Of a stretch of DNA of 64,000 bases, positions 1 to 8,038 are shown piece by piece (within the stretch, counting starts at the first letter, position 1; every line of letters begins with the position of its first letter). A model generated the notes under the pieces. The model was not told where the DNA came from. It saw only the letters and a program-made list of their open reading frames with translations, and did no database searches. Made by a program: the position numbers and the translations under genes. The stretch lies in the NCBI GenBank assembly GCA_965197275.1, contig CBDAMQ010000025.1:62001-126000 (forward strand), given 5' to 3'. The DNA comes from DASCOT01 sp965197275 (GTDB taxonomy: Bacteria; Acidobacteriota; UBA890; WLXD01).

Positions 1-100
1 CGTTGGAGTTGATCCCCGGACGTAGCCGTAGGTGAGAGGAATCTGACGTCGGAGCGCTCGGTCGCAAATTGGGGCACGACCAAGCTGAGGGAGTTCGCTC

Positions 101-572
101 TTGGGCATCGACCAGACCATCGACCAGTTCATGCGGCCGCTCGCGGACGCGATCTACGGCTTCGTCTTCTACGCCGTGCCGGTGGCCGGCGCCGAGCTGC
201 CGCTGATCGTGGTGTGGCTGATCGCCGGGGGACTCTTCTTCACGCTCTATCTGCGCTTCATCAACGTCCGCGGGTTCCAGCACGCGCTACAACTCGTCAG
301 CGGCCGGTACGCCGACCCGCTGCACCCGGGGGAGGTCACGCACTTCCAGGCGTTGGCGACGGCGGTGTCCGGCACCGTTGGCATCGGCAACATCGCCGGC
401 GTCGCGGTCGCGATCTCGGTCGGCGGACCGGGCGCGACGCTGTGGATGATCATCGCCGGCCTGCTCGGGATGAGCACCAAGTTCGCCGAGTGCACTCTGG
501 CGGTGAAGTTCAGGCACGAGCACAAGGACCGCTCGGTCAGCGGCGGACCGATGTACTTCTTGGAACGTGGGC
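101..572 (+). pseudogene. Sodium:alanine symporter (AGCS family), N-terminal fragment
   Basis: About 157 residues match the start of an AGCS-family Na+/alanine symporter, a membrane protein that imports small neutral amino acids with Na+. Visible are the first hydrophobic segments, the family motif ATAVSGTVGIGNIAGVA (residues about 87-103), the following GGPGA turn, and the motif SGGPMYFLERGL at about residues 146-157. The start is TTG at 101, 8 bases after GAGGGAG (87-93). After residue 157 the frame runs on to 1120, but that stretch is only the antisense of an enolase gene. The complete family protein has about 450-500 residues, so roughly two thirds is missing. The break coincides with a 16-bp palindrome at 569-584. 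It is either a genuine rearrangement or an assembly chimera. Confidence 0.85.
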
Positions 573-1441
573 TCGATCGAGCCCAACGGATACTTCGCGG
601 CCACCTGCTTGTACAGTTCGATCAAGGCGCCCCGATCGTACTGCTGGTCGTTCAACTCGTAGAGCCCAGTCGCTTCGTCAAACCAGTGGCTGGCGGCGCA
701 ATCGAGACCATAGATGATCTCCTCGCCGAAGCCCACTTTGTAACCGGCACTCTCGCAAGCACGCTGCATGAACTCGAAGGGCTCCCAAATGCCGTGCATC
801 GGGGTCGCAAACCCCCCTTCGTCGCCAGTATTGGTTGCCAAGATCCCGTACTTCCTGATGACCACATCGCGCAGAGCCTCGTTGATCTCGGTGGTGATCT
901 GCAAGGCATGACGGTAGGTCTCTGCCCCGACCGGGATGATGATGAACTCTTGGATTTCCAGCTCGTTCGCGGTCAGCTTTCCGCCGTTGAGGCAGTTCAT
1001 CAGCGGCACTGGCAGAACGCGCGCTGTCGGACGCAAGTAGCGGTAGAGGGGGACGCCGCAGACATTAGCCGCCGCACGCGCCACTGCCAGCGACACACCG
1101 ACGATCGCGTTCGCCCCTAACCGGCTCTTGTCGGGCGTTCCGTCGAGTCCGCACATAGCGAAATCGATCGCCCGTTGATCGGTGACGTCCATGCCGCGCA
1201 CGAGTTCTGCGATCTCGCCGTTCACGTTGGCCACCGCTCTCAGCACGCCCTGTCCGGAATACCGGTCAGGTTCGCCGTCCAACAGTACGTGAGCCTCGTG
1301 AGTGCCGGTCGAGCGCCCCTGAGGCACGTCGGCGCGCCCAGCGAGGGTTCCGTCTACCCAGATGTCGGCTTGGACGGTGGGCCAACCGCGGCAGTCGATG
1401 ATCTCCCGCGCCTTCGCGTCAGTGATTCTGAACCTGCCCAC
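569..1441 (-). pseudogene. eno: Enolase, C-terminally truncated
   Basis: Enolase interconverts 2-phosphoglycerate and phosphoenolpyruvate in glycolysis. The frame gives about 290 residues with the family landmarks in order: AREIIDCRGWPTVQADI at the N-terminus, the LGANAIVGVSLAVARAAA helix, PLMNCLNGGK, the EFIIIPVGA segment, a TNTGDEGGFATP loop and GLDCAASHWF. It ends at KYPLGSIE, where the family continues with a conserved acidic metal-binding stretch, so the last ~130 residues, including the metal-binding Glu/Asp after SIE and the catalytic Lys residues, are absent. The likely start is GTG at 1441 with GGAGGA 3-4 bases upstream, which is short spacing. Some substitutions (DCRGWP instead of DSRGNP) are unusual. 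It lies inverted between two transporter fragments. It cannot be a working enolase as written. Confidence 0.88.
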
Positions 1442-1464
1442 ACTTCCTCCGATGGCTACTTGAT

Positions 1465-1636
1465 CCGGCACTGGCTGGCCTTCGGTTATCCGATCGTTCC
1501 GATCCTCTACATGGCGGGCGCGGCCACCCTCGTGATTGTTCTTTTGACCTACCGAACCGCCACGACGTGGCCGGCCCTGATTATCGTGCTCGTCGGCGTG
1601 CCGGTCTACTTCGTTTGGCGGCGCCGCAGCAGCTAG
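1465..1636 (+). pseudogene. APC-family amino-acid permease, C-terminal fragment
   Basis: The last ~57 residues before the TAG at 1634 look like the end of an APC-superfamily amino-acid permease: a FGYPIVPILYM turn, a hydrophobic helix, a short TYRTATTWPALI loop, a second hydrophobic helix ending in VPVYFVW, and a short basic tail. This is the usual layout of the last two transmembrane helices in LAT-type permeases. The left boundary is approximate, because upstream the same frame is only antisense of the enolase fragment. The piece does not belong to the AGCS symporter fragment at 101, whose family ends differently. No start or catalytic core is present, so it is a remnant or a chimeric join. 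Confidence 0.6.
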
Positions 1637-1790
1637 CCCGATCGCTGCCGTCATACCGGCAGCACACGTGGGCCGCACACCCTGCATACGTCAATTCACG
1701 CCTTGGGGCTAAGCTGTGCGACCAATGGCCAACCTGGACGGGGTCACTCGATTCACCTCCCGCTCGCGGTACCGGCGTACGAGCGAACGC

Positions 1791-3467
1791 TCAGCCATGA
1801 TCCCCCACCCGAAAACGCTCGATCATGTATTCGCATGTGCGCAGAGTGAACGCCAAGATCGGTAGCGTGGTGGTCTTGTCGGTGCAAAACGGGAACACGC
1901 TGGCGTCGCAGATGTAGAGGTTGTCGACATCGTGGCAGCAGGCGAAGCGGTCGGTTACGAAGGCCGCCGGGTCGTTGCCGAAGCGGCACGTGCCGACCTC
2001 GTGGACGCTGGTTCCCGGGGTGGAGGGGTCGTCGCCCACGCCCCAGATCTCGCCGCCAGCCGCCTCCAGAATCTCGGCCGAGGCTTGCTTGGAGTGCTCC
2101 CACATCTTCAGCTCATTGTCGCCCCAGCGGAAGTGGAAGCGCGCCAGCGGGATGCCATAGGGATCAGTGCCCTCGGGATCGATGTCAATGTAGTTGTCGG
2201 GAGACGGCAGCGACGGGGCCTGGGTGAGGAAGCTGGCCGGCGCCGGGTAGTAGCTCTTGATGTCGCGTTTGAAGTCGGAGCCAAAGCCCTGGATGTCGAA
2301 GGCATGCCAGGGGTACGTATCGCAGCCGCCATACGGATACATGGCGTATCCCCGTACGAAGTCCTCCTCGTGCGGATCGGTCAGGTTCTGCCAGCGCGGC
2401 AACCAGGCGATGGTCGCAGTGCTGACGTTATCGGGCCTACTCGGCTGGCCGACGAGCTGCGGCAGGTAGCCCCAGACGGGCGTGCCGTAGAGATGGTCGC
2501 AGAAATTGCGACCCAGCTGGCCGCTGGAGTTGGCGATTCCGGTCGGCCAGTGACGCGAGCGTGAGTTCAGCATGATCTTCGTGGTCTCGCAGCATGAGGC
2601 AGCAAGCACGATCACGCTGGCGAACGCCTCGTGCTCGTCGCGCGTCTCGCGATCCACGAAGGCCACGCCACGAGCCTGGCCTTCGGAGTCGACGAGCACC
2701 TCGCGCACGTGGGAGTTGGTGCGCAGCTCCAGGTAACCCGTGCGCTCGGCGGCGGGGATGGTGTGCCAGATGGGCGCGAAGAACGATCCGGTGCCGCAGC
2801 CGCTGCCGCAGTCGCCGCAGTAGTGGCAAGCGGGGCTGCCGTTGTGGGGCACGGTAAGCTGCGCGATGCGGTCCGGAAGGTAGGGAATGCCGAGCTTGTC
2901 GGCTCCCGCCTTCAGGATGTGGTCGCAGCAGCGGAACTGCATCGGCGGCAGATAGACCCCGTCGGGGTTGCTGGGTCGCCCCTGCACCGTGCTGGCTACC
3001 CCGAACATCTGCTCGATGCGGGCGAAATACGGGTCCATCTCGACCTCGGTAGCCGGCCAGTCGACATCGACGCCATCGAGCGTCGCGGCGCGGTAGTCGA
3101 TATCGGCGAAGCGCGCCGCCGAGCGCCCCCAGAAGTTCGCCTTCCCGCCCAGCCCCTTGGCCCGTGTCCACATCCACGAGCTTCCCGGCGCCACGGTGTA
3201 GGGAATCTCGTCTTCCCAGATACCGTTGCCAACCGTCGTCTCGGTGAGATGTCCGTCGGCCTCGATCTCGCCGACGGCCGGATCCATAAAGCCCCGGTAC
3301 CGCATCTCCCACGGCTGCTGGTGATTCGTGAAGTCGGTGGCCGGATCGACGCGGCGCCCCGAGTTGAGCGCCAGCACCCGCAGACCGGCCTCGGCGAGCG
3401 TCTTCATCGCCATGCCACCGCCGGCGCCGGTGCCGACGACGATCACGTCGTAGCGCTGGCCGCTCAT
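1791..3467 (-). CDS. GMC-family FAD oxidoreductase
   Basis: This is a 558-residue flavoprotein that oxidises an alcohol or sugar, with electrons probably passed on through the small partner encoded just upstream (gluconate 2-dehydrogenase-like pair). The N-terminus carries the FAD-binding Rossmann motif VVGTGAGGGMAMKTLAEAG (about residues 10-28). Further on there are KGLGGKANFWGR (FAD and substrate region), a cysteine-rich stretch CHYCGDCGSGCGTG at about residues 225-238 suggestive of a metal or cluster site or structural disulfides, and the C-terminal GMC_oxred_C part with VHEVGTCRFG and DASVFPFCTDK. The start is ATG at 3467, overlapping the upstream stop as ATGA, which signals translational coupling. 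The substrate cannot be read from sequence. Confidence 0.88.
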   Translation of the reverse strand: MSGQRYDVIVVGTGAGGGMAMKTLAEAGLRVLALNSGRRVDPATDFTNHQQPWEMRYRGFMDPAVGEIEADGHLTETTVGNGIWEDEIPYTVAPGSSWMWTRAKGLGGKANFWGRSAARFADIDYRAATLDGVDVDWPATEVEMDPYFARIEQMFGVASTVQGRPSNPDGVYLPPMQFRCCDHILKAGADKLGIPYLPDRIAQLTVPHNGSPACHYCGDCGSGCGTGSFFAPIWHTIPAAERTGYLELRTNSHVREVLVDSEGQARGVAFVDRETRDEHEAFASVIVLAASCCETTKIMLNSRSRHWPTGIANSSGQLGRNFCDHLYGTPVWGYLPQLVGQPSRPDNVSTATIAWLPRWQNLTDPHEEDFVRGYAMYPYGGCDTYPWHAFDIQGFGSDFKRDIKSYYPAPASFLTQAPSLPSPDNYIDIDPEGTDPYGIPLARFHFRWGDNELKMWEHSKQASAEILEAAGGEIWGVGDDPSTPGTSVHEVGTCRFGNDPAAFVTDRFACCHDVDNLYICDASVFPFCTDKTTTLPILAFTLRTCEYMIERFRVGDHG

Positions 3468-4097
3468 CGCTTCGCGCCGTCTTTTGGGTCGAGGTTGCGG
3501 TGCTCCGGATCGTCGTGATGCGGGCATCCGGGCATCTCTCGGTAGCGCTCCAGCTGCGGGTTGTCGAGCTGCTGCATGCCGACGCGCGAGGTGTAAAAGC
3601 CCATCACGGTGTACTCGCGGATCAGCTCGAAAAACTCGAGGCCGCGCTCATCGGCCGGACGCCCCGGAGGCCGATCGGCCGCCGCCGTCAGGATGGCGTC
3701 CTGCTGGTCAGTCGTGAGCGCCACGAACTCGCGACCGTGCTCGGCGCGCGATCGCGCGCCGAATCCAGACGAGCCCATCACGAAACGGTGCCCGCAGCCT
3801 GGCGTCGGCGTGCGCCATGAAGTCGACGAACTCGCTGACGCCCGCCTGACGCGCCCCCGGCGTGTCGTCGGTGGGGAGTATCCGTTCGGTGACCGCCGCT
3901 ATGGCCTCGTACTCAGCAGGCGAGAAGAACACCGGCCGGTAGGCGCTCGCGGGACTGCTCGGCGGCAGCCCGCCGTCGGCGAGCATGCCCTCGGGGTCAG
4001 CGAACGACCAGCGAGAGAATCCCGGGAACAGCGATGCCGACGCGGCGAGAGAGAGGATCTCGAGCACGCGCCGCCGTTCCAGGTTCTGACCGCCCAT
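3464..4097 (-). pseudogene. Gluconate 2-dehydrogenase subunit 3-like protein, frameshifted
   Basis: The gene encodes the small partner of the GMC oxidoreductase that follows it with an ATGA overlap. It starts at ATG 4097 with a twin-arginine-like leader (LERRRVLEILSLAASASLFPG), then the family sequence FSPAEYEAIAAVTERILPTDDTPGA and VSEFVDFMAHADARLR. At about 3757-3763 the frame is lost: the N-terminal part runs on out of frame, while the C-terminal part (EHGREFVALT, RGLEFFELIREYTVMGFYTS, then a tail about 40 residues long) continues one frame over down to 3464. The break lies at an 18-bp perfect palindrome (3743-3760), a sequence prone to polymerase or sequencing slips. A single-base error would restore a ~210-residue protein, so a sequencing error is as likely as a real mutation. 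Confidence 0.8.
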
Positions 4098-4313
4098 TCG
4101 GGATGCCCTCCTTGACGGCACGAGGGTATCAGCCGGGGCCGCGGCGCCGTCGGGCAAGGGGCTGCCGAACAAAGCGCTCCACCCCACGAGCAGTCGGAGA
4201 GCTCCTCGCATCTGGGCCCGGTGACGCACCTCGGGCGATGGACTACGATCGGACCGCCCGTCCAGGCGTGGGCTTCCCAAGTGGATTCCCCGGAACAGAG
4301 CGGATCGTCCATC

Positions 4314-5462
4314 GTGACCGGAACACAGCGTCCCCCGGCCATCAATAATCCGGTCCGGCTGGGAATCGTCGGCTGTGGCAACGTGCTCGACGCCTACGCA
4401 GCCCACGCCGAGCGACTCCGAGCCAGCAGCCTCGCCGAGTTCGTCATTGCGTGTGGCCGGCAAGCGCAGCGCGAGCGTGCGCTGGCCCTCGGGGTGCCGC
4501 GATTCGTAACCGACGAGAGCGAGGTTCTGGGCGCCGACGACATCGACGTCGTGCTGATCCTCACCTCCATGCCCGAACACGGGCGGCTTGCCAGGGCAGC
4601 GCTCGAAGCAGGCAAGCACGTCCTGGTCGAAAAACCGATGGCCACACAACTGGACGAAGCCCGCGATCTCGTCGCCGTTGCGCGCCGCCGGCAGCGACAC
4701 CTCGTGTGTGCCCCCTTCACCATGCTGAGCGCCACCCTGCAGACGATGCGTCGGCATATCGCCGACGGCGACATCGGCCGCCCTAGCCTGGCGCGTGCCC
4801 GCTACGGCTGGGCGGGGCCCGACTGGAGCGAGTGGTTCTATAAGGAAGGAGGCGGTTGTCTGTTCGACCTCGGCGTGTACTCGCTGACTAGCTTGACGAG
4901 CCTGCTGGGGCCGGCAAAGAGGGTCGCGGCGATGACCGCTACCCACATTCCGGAGCGCCACGTGGCCGGCGAAGACGTCGCGGTCGAGATCGAGGATGCC
5001 GTCCAGGTCACGCTAGAGCTCGAGAGCGGAGCCCTCGGCGTCGTCACCTCCGGCTTCACCATGCAGCAGTACCGGACGCCGGCGGTCGAGGTGTACGGCA
5101 GCGCGGGGACGATCCAGATGCTGGGCGACGATTGGGACCCGCAGGGCTACGAGCTATGGCAGAACTCGCTCGGTGCGTGGCAGGTCTTCAACGAGACCCA
5201 GCCCAACTGGCGGTGGACCGACGGCCTCCGGCACCTGGTGGAGTGTCTAGTGAAGGGCACTGTCCCCGTCGTGACGCCCGAGCAGGCCCTCCACGTTCTG
5301 GAGATCATGATCGGCGCCCGGCGGTCGGCGCGAGAGGGGTGCGTCGTTGAGATCGAGAGCCGCTTCGCCGCTCCCGAGACGACACGGGCGGCGGCCGTGG
5401 CGACGTCGCTCGACTCGACCGGTGCCCACCGGCAGCACGATCGCACCCGGGAGTCGAGTTGA
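4314..5462 (+). CDS. Gfo/Idh/MocA-family dehydrogenase
   Basis: This is a ~382-residue NAD(P)-dependent sugar or polyol dehydrogenase-like protein. The N-terminal Rossmann domain has VRLGIVGCGNV, followed by the family hallmark GKHVLVEKPMA with its conserved Lys-Pro pair. The C-terminal alpha/beta domain has EGGGCLFDLGVY (the family G-x-x-D-x-G/H element, here with L-G-V-Y where many members have a catalytic H) and a hydrophobic sheet. I chose GTG at 4314 as the start because the Rossmann strand begins about 12 residues later; an ATG at 4221 is possible but would add 31 unconserved residues. The stop overlaps the start of the next gene (TTGA), so it is the first member of a coupled five-gene operon. 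The true substrate is unknown; the amino-sugar genes downstream suggest a sugar derivative. Confidence 0.88.
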   Translation: MTGTQRPPAINNPVRLGIVGCGNVLDAYAAHAERLRASSLAEFVIACGRQAQRERALALGVPRFVTDESEVLGADDIDVVLILTSMPEHGRLARAALEAGKHVLVEKPMATQLDEARDLVAVARRRQRHLVCAPFTMLSATLQTMRRHIADGDIGRPSLARARYGWAGPDWSEWFYKEGGGCLFDLGVYSLTSLTSLLGPAKRVAAMTATHIPERHVAGEDVAVEIEDAVQVTLELESGALGVVTSGFTMQQYRTPAVEVYGSAGTIQMLGDDWDPQGYELWQNSLGAWQVFNETQPNWRWTDGLRHLVECLVKGTVPVVTPEQALHVLEIMIGARRSAREGCVVEIESRFAAPETTRAAAVATSLDSTGAHRQHDRTRESS

Positions 5463-6340
5463 GCTGGCGCGGGTGGACCCTCGCGACCGTCGTCTCGTGG
5501 GGCGTCTGGGGCGTGCTGGCGGTGCCACTGCGGCACCTGACCGCACCTCAGAGTCAGGCGCTCTCCACCCTCGGCATCCTACCGATCATGGCCGCGCTGC
5601 TGTTGTCCTCCCGGATTCGTGAGGGACAGAACCCGGCGCGCGGCGCCCTCTGCGCCCTCGCCGCCGGCCTCGTCGCCGGGCTCGGCAACCTCGGCTACTA
5701 CCAGGCGGTCGGGCTCGGCGCCGCAGCCTCGGTCGCCGTGTCGCTGACGGCGCTGTATCCGGTGGTAACGATCGCCATCGCGTTCATCTTCTTGCGCGAG
5801 CGCCCGGGCCCGATCCAGCTGCTCGGCATAGGCACTGCGCTCGGCGCTATCTACCTGCTCAACGTCAGCGATGCAGGCGAGATGTACGCACCCTGGCTCG
5901 TGTACGCGCTGGCCCCGGTCGTGCTCTGGGGCATCGCCGGCGCGCTCACCAAGGTGGCCACCGATCACGCCTCGGCCGAGCTCGGCGGCTTCTGGTTCCT
6001 GGCGGCCTACGTGCCGCTGGCGCTGGTACTGGTCGTCATCGAGCCGATGCGCTGGGACCTGCCGGCCGCGGACTGGGGGCTCGTCTGCTTGCTCGGGTTC
6101 ACGTACGGCTTCGGGAATCTCGCGGTACTCGCCGCCTATCGCGCCAGAGGTAAGGCTGCCATCGTCACCCCGCTCGCGGGGCTGTATCCGATGCTGACGA
6201 TCCCGCTCGCAATCAGCTTGTTCGGCGAACAAGTCATCACCCGACAGTGGCTCGGGATCGGCCTGGCGCTGCTGGCGTTCATCGCGCTGGTGCAGGAGCC
6301 CAAGGACGCGGCCGATGAGCCTCCGACGGCGGCCGCATGA
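5459..6340 (+). CDS. DMT-superfamily (EamA) membrane transporter
   Basis: The 293-residue protein is almost entirely hydrophobic, with about ten predicted membrane helices arranged as two EamA repeats. Repeat 1 contains YYQAVGLGAAASVAVSLTALYP followed by FIFLRERP, and repeat 2 contains the matching AAYRARGKAAIVTPLAGLYP followed by ISLFGEQV; the paired pattern ..A.V..L..LYP...(E) is diagnostic. These proteins usually export or import small metabolites such as amino acids or sugar derivatives. The start is TTG at 5459, sharing bases with the upstream TGA, so the transporter is translated together with the dehydrogenase. Substrate is not predictable. Confidence 0.88.
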   Translation: MSWRGWTLATVVSWGVWGVLAVPLRHLTAPQSQALSTLGILPIMAALLLSSRIREGQNPARGALCALAAGLVAGLGNLGYYQAVGLGAAASVAVSLTALYPVVTIAIAFIFLRERPGPIQLLGIGTALGAIYLLNVSDAGEMYAPWLVYALAPVVLWGIAGALTKVATDHASAELGGFWFLAAYVPLALVLVVIEPMRWDLPAADWGLVCLLGFTYGFGNLAVLAAYRARGKAAIVTPLAGLYPMLTIPLAISLFGEQVITRQWLGIGLALLAFIALVQEPKDAADEPPTAAA

Positions 6341-6350
6341 GGGCCCGCCG

Positions 6351-7301
6351 ATGAGCACGGTCCCGGGCATCGTCGAAGCGCTGGCGGCGGACGTCGTTCT
6401 CGGCGACGGCGGCTACCTTACCGAGCTCGAGCGGCGCGGATACGTCGACAGCGGATCGCGGCGCGAGAACGTCGGAACCGGCAACGGGTCGGGCCAGTAC
6501 ACACCCGAGGTGGCCGTTCATCATCCGGACGCGCTGCGCGAGCTGCACAGGGAGTTCGTGCGCGCCGGCTCCGGGGTGCTGCAGGCGCTGACGTTCTTCG
6601 GCACCCGGGAGAAGCTGGCGCGCGCCGGCTACGGTGCCGAGACTGAGACCATCAACGCGGCGGCGGTGAAGCTCGCCCGCGAGGTCGCCGGCGACGCCGC
6701 CCTGGTTGCAGGAAGCGTCTCGCGCACCCAGTTGCTCGAGCGCGAGGGCCCGGAGTCGGTCGAAAAATCTCGGGAGCACATTGCCGAGCAGATCTCGTTC
6801 CTGAAAGCAGCCGGAGTCGACTTCCTGCTCCTCGAGACGTTCTTTCATCTCGCCGAGATGAAGGTCGCGCTGCAGTGCGCCTGGAACGCAGGCTTGCCGA
6901 CCATCGCCACGATGAGTTTCCGCCCGCTCATCGAGCGCTGCAGCGACGGCCACACGCCGGCAGATTGCGCCCGCGTCATGGAGGATCTCGGAGCGGTCGC
7001 CGTCGGCGCCAACTGTGAGCAGGGCCCCGAGCAGATGCTGCCGCTGTTGCAGGAGATGCGCGGGGCGACGTCGCTGCCGCTGGCAGCCCAACCGGCGGCC
7101 TTCCAGACCGACGCTGACTGCCATTCCTTCACGCGCATGCCAGAGTTCCCCGATGCGCTGGAAGCGATCCAGCTGCCACGGAGCGCCTTCGAGGGGCTCG
7201 GCCGATGCGCCAGAGACGAAGGTATCGGGTATCTCGGCGGCTGCTGCGGCGCCGGGGCGGCCTACATCCGCGCGCTCGCCGACGGCCTGGCGGCGGCCTG
7301 A
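6351..7301 (+). CDS. Homocysteine S-methyltransferase family protein
   Basis: This 316-residue TIM-barrel protein belongs to the zinc-dependent homocysteine/betaine S-methyltransferase family, which moves methyl groups from betaine, S-methylmethionine or related donors to a thiol. It shows DGGYLTELERRG near the N-terminus, LLLETFFHLAEMKVAL in the middle, the GANCEQGPEQM motif and the C-terminal GYLGGCCGAG; the cysteines of GANC and GGCC are the expected zinc ligands. Start ATG 6351 is preferred to ATG 6315 because GAGGG lies just upstream, at the end of the preceding gene. Its place inside an amino-sugar operon is odd, and the acceptor may not be homocysteine. Confidence 0.87.
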   Translation: MSTVPGIVEALAADVVLGDGGYLTELERRGYVDSGSRRENVGTGNGSGQYTPEVAVHHPDALRELHREFVRAGSGVLQALTFFGTREKLARAGYGAETETINAAAVKLAREVAGDAALVAGSVSRTQLLEREGPESVEKSREHIAEQISFLKAAGVDFLLLETFFHLAEMKVALQCAWNAGLPTIATMSFRPLIERCSDGHTPADCARVMEDLGAVAVGANCEQGPEQMLPLLQEMRGATSLPLAAQPAAFQTDADCHSFTRMPEFPDALEAIQLPRSAFEGLGRCARDEGIGYLGGCCGAGAAYIRALADGLAAA

Positions 7302-7306
7302 GGACC

Positions 7307-8038
7307 ATGGCCATGGAAATTTCTGTGTACCCGGACGCCGCCAACGCCAACGACGAGGCGGCCCACGCACTGCGCGGCTGGCTCCAGCAAACCAACACTC
7401 GCAACATCATGGTTGCGGGGGGCAACAGCCCGCTAGAGCTCTACGGCAGGATCGCGGCTCTGGCGCTCGACCTGTCGCATCTCCGCGTGTTCGCGCTCGA
7501 CGAATACGTCGGTGTACCGCTCGAGGAGCCGCGCAACACCGCCAATCTGCTGCGCACGGCGGTGGCAGAGGCCTGGAAGATCCCCTCCGGCTCGTTCTTC
7601 CCGCTCAGCTCGTTGCCGGAGGCAGCGCTGACGAGCGTACAGGAACATGAGCGGATCATTGAGCGCTACGGCGGCCTCGACGTGCTGGTGCTCGGCCTGG
7701 GGCAGAACGGCCACGTGGCGTTCAACGAGCCCGGTAGCACGGTCACGGACTGCGGCCGCCTGGTGTCGCTGGAGCCGAGCTCAGTGGCGGCCAACGCCTG
7801 CTGGTTCGACAACGCACACGCCCCGGACACCGGGGTCACCGTCGGCCTACCGACGCTCCTGGCGTCGCGCCGGGTCCTGTTGCTGGCGTTCGGGGCCAGC
7901 AAGGCAGGGGCCGTCCGCGCCATGGTCGAAGGCCCTCGCGATCCGTCCTGTCCCGCGTCCTGGTTCCAGGGCCATCCCGAGACCCGGGTGTTCCTCGACG
8001 GTGCCGCCGCGGGCGCGCTGTCATCTGCTGCCCGATGA
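7307..8038 (+). CDS. Glucosamine-6-phosphate deaminase / 6-phosphogluconolactonase-family protein
   Basis: This 243-residue member of the NagB/SugarP isomerase family would convert glucosamine-6-phosphate to fructose-6-phosphate and ammonia, or hydrolyse a phospho-sugar lactone. The motifs VFALDEYVG (active-site acid) and LGLGQNGHVAFNEPGS are close to the NagB consensus LDEYVG and GIGxDGHIAFNEP, so deaminase is the better guess. One notable change is Gln-Asn in place of the usual x-Asp in the second motif; that Asp is the proton-transfer residue in NagB. ATG 7307 starts 5 bases after the preceding stop. The gene overlaps the following ROK kinase by 4 bases (ATGA). Together they look like an amino-sugar catabolic unit. 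Confidence 0.85.
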   Translation: MAMEISVYPDAANANDEAAHALRGWLQQTNTRNIMVAGGNSPLELYGRIAALALDLSHLRVFALDEYVGVPLEEPRNTANLLRTAVAEAWKIPSGSFFPLSSLPEAALTSVQEHERIIERYGGLDVLVLGLGQNGHVAFNEPGSTVTDCGRLVSLEPSSVAANACWFDNAHAPDTGVTVGLPTLLASRRVLLLAFGASKAGAVRAMVEGPRDPSCPASWFQGHPETRVFLDGAAAGALSSAAR

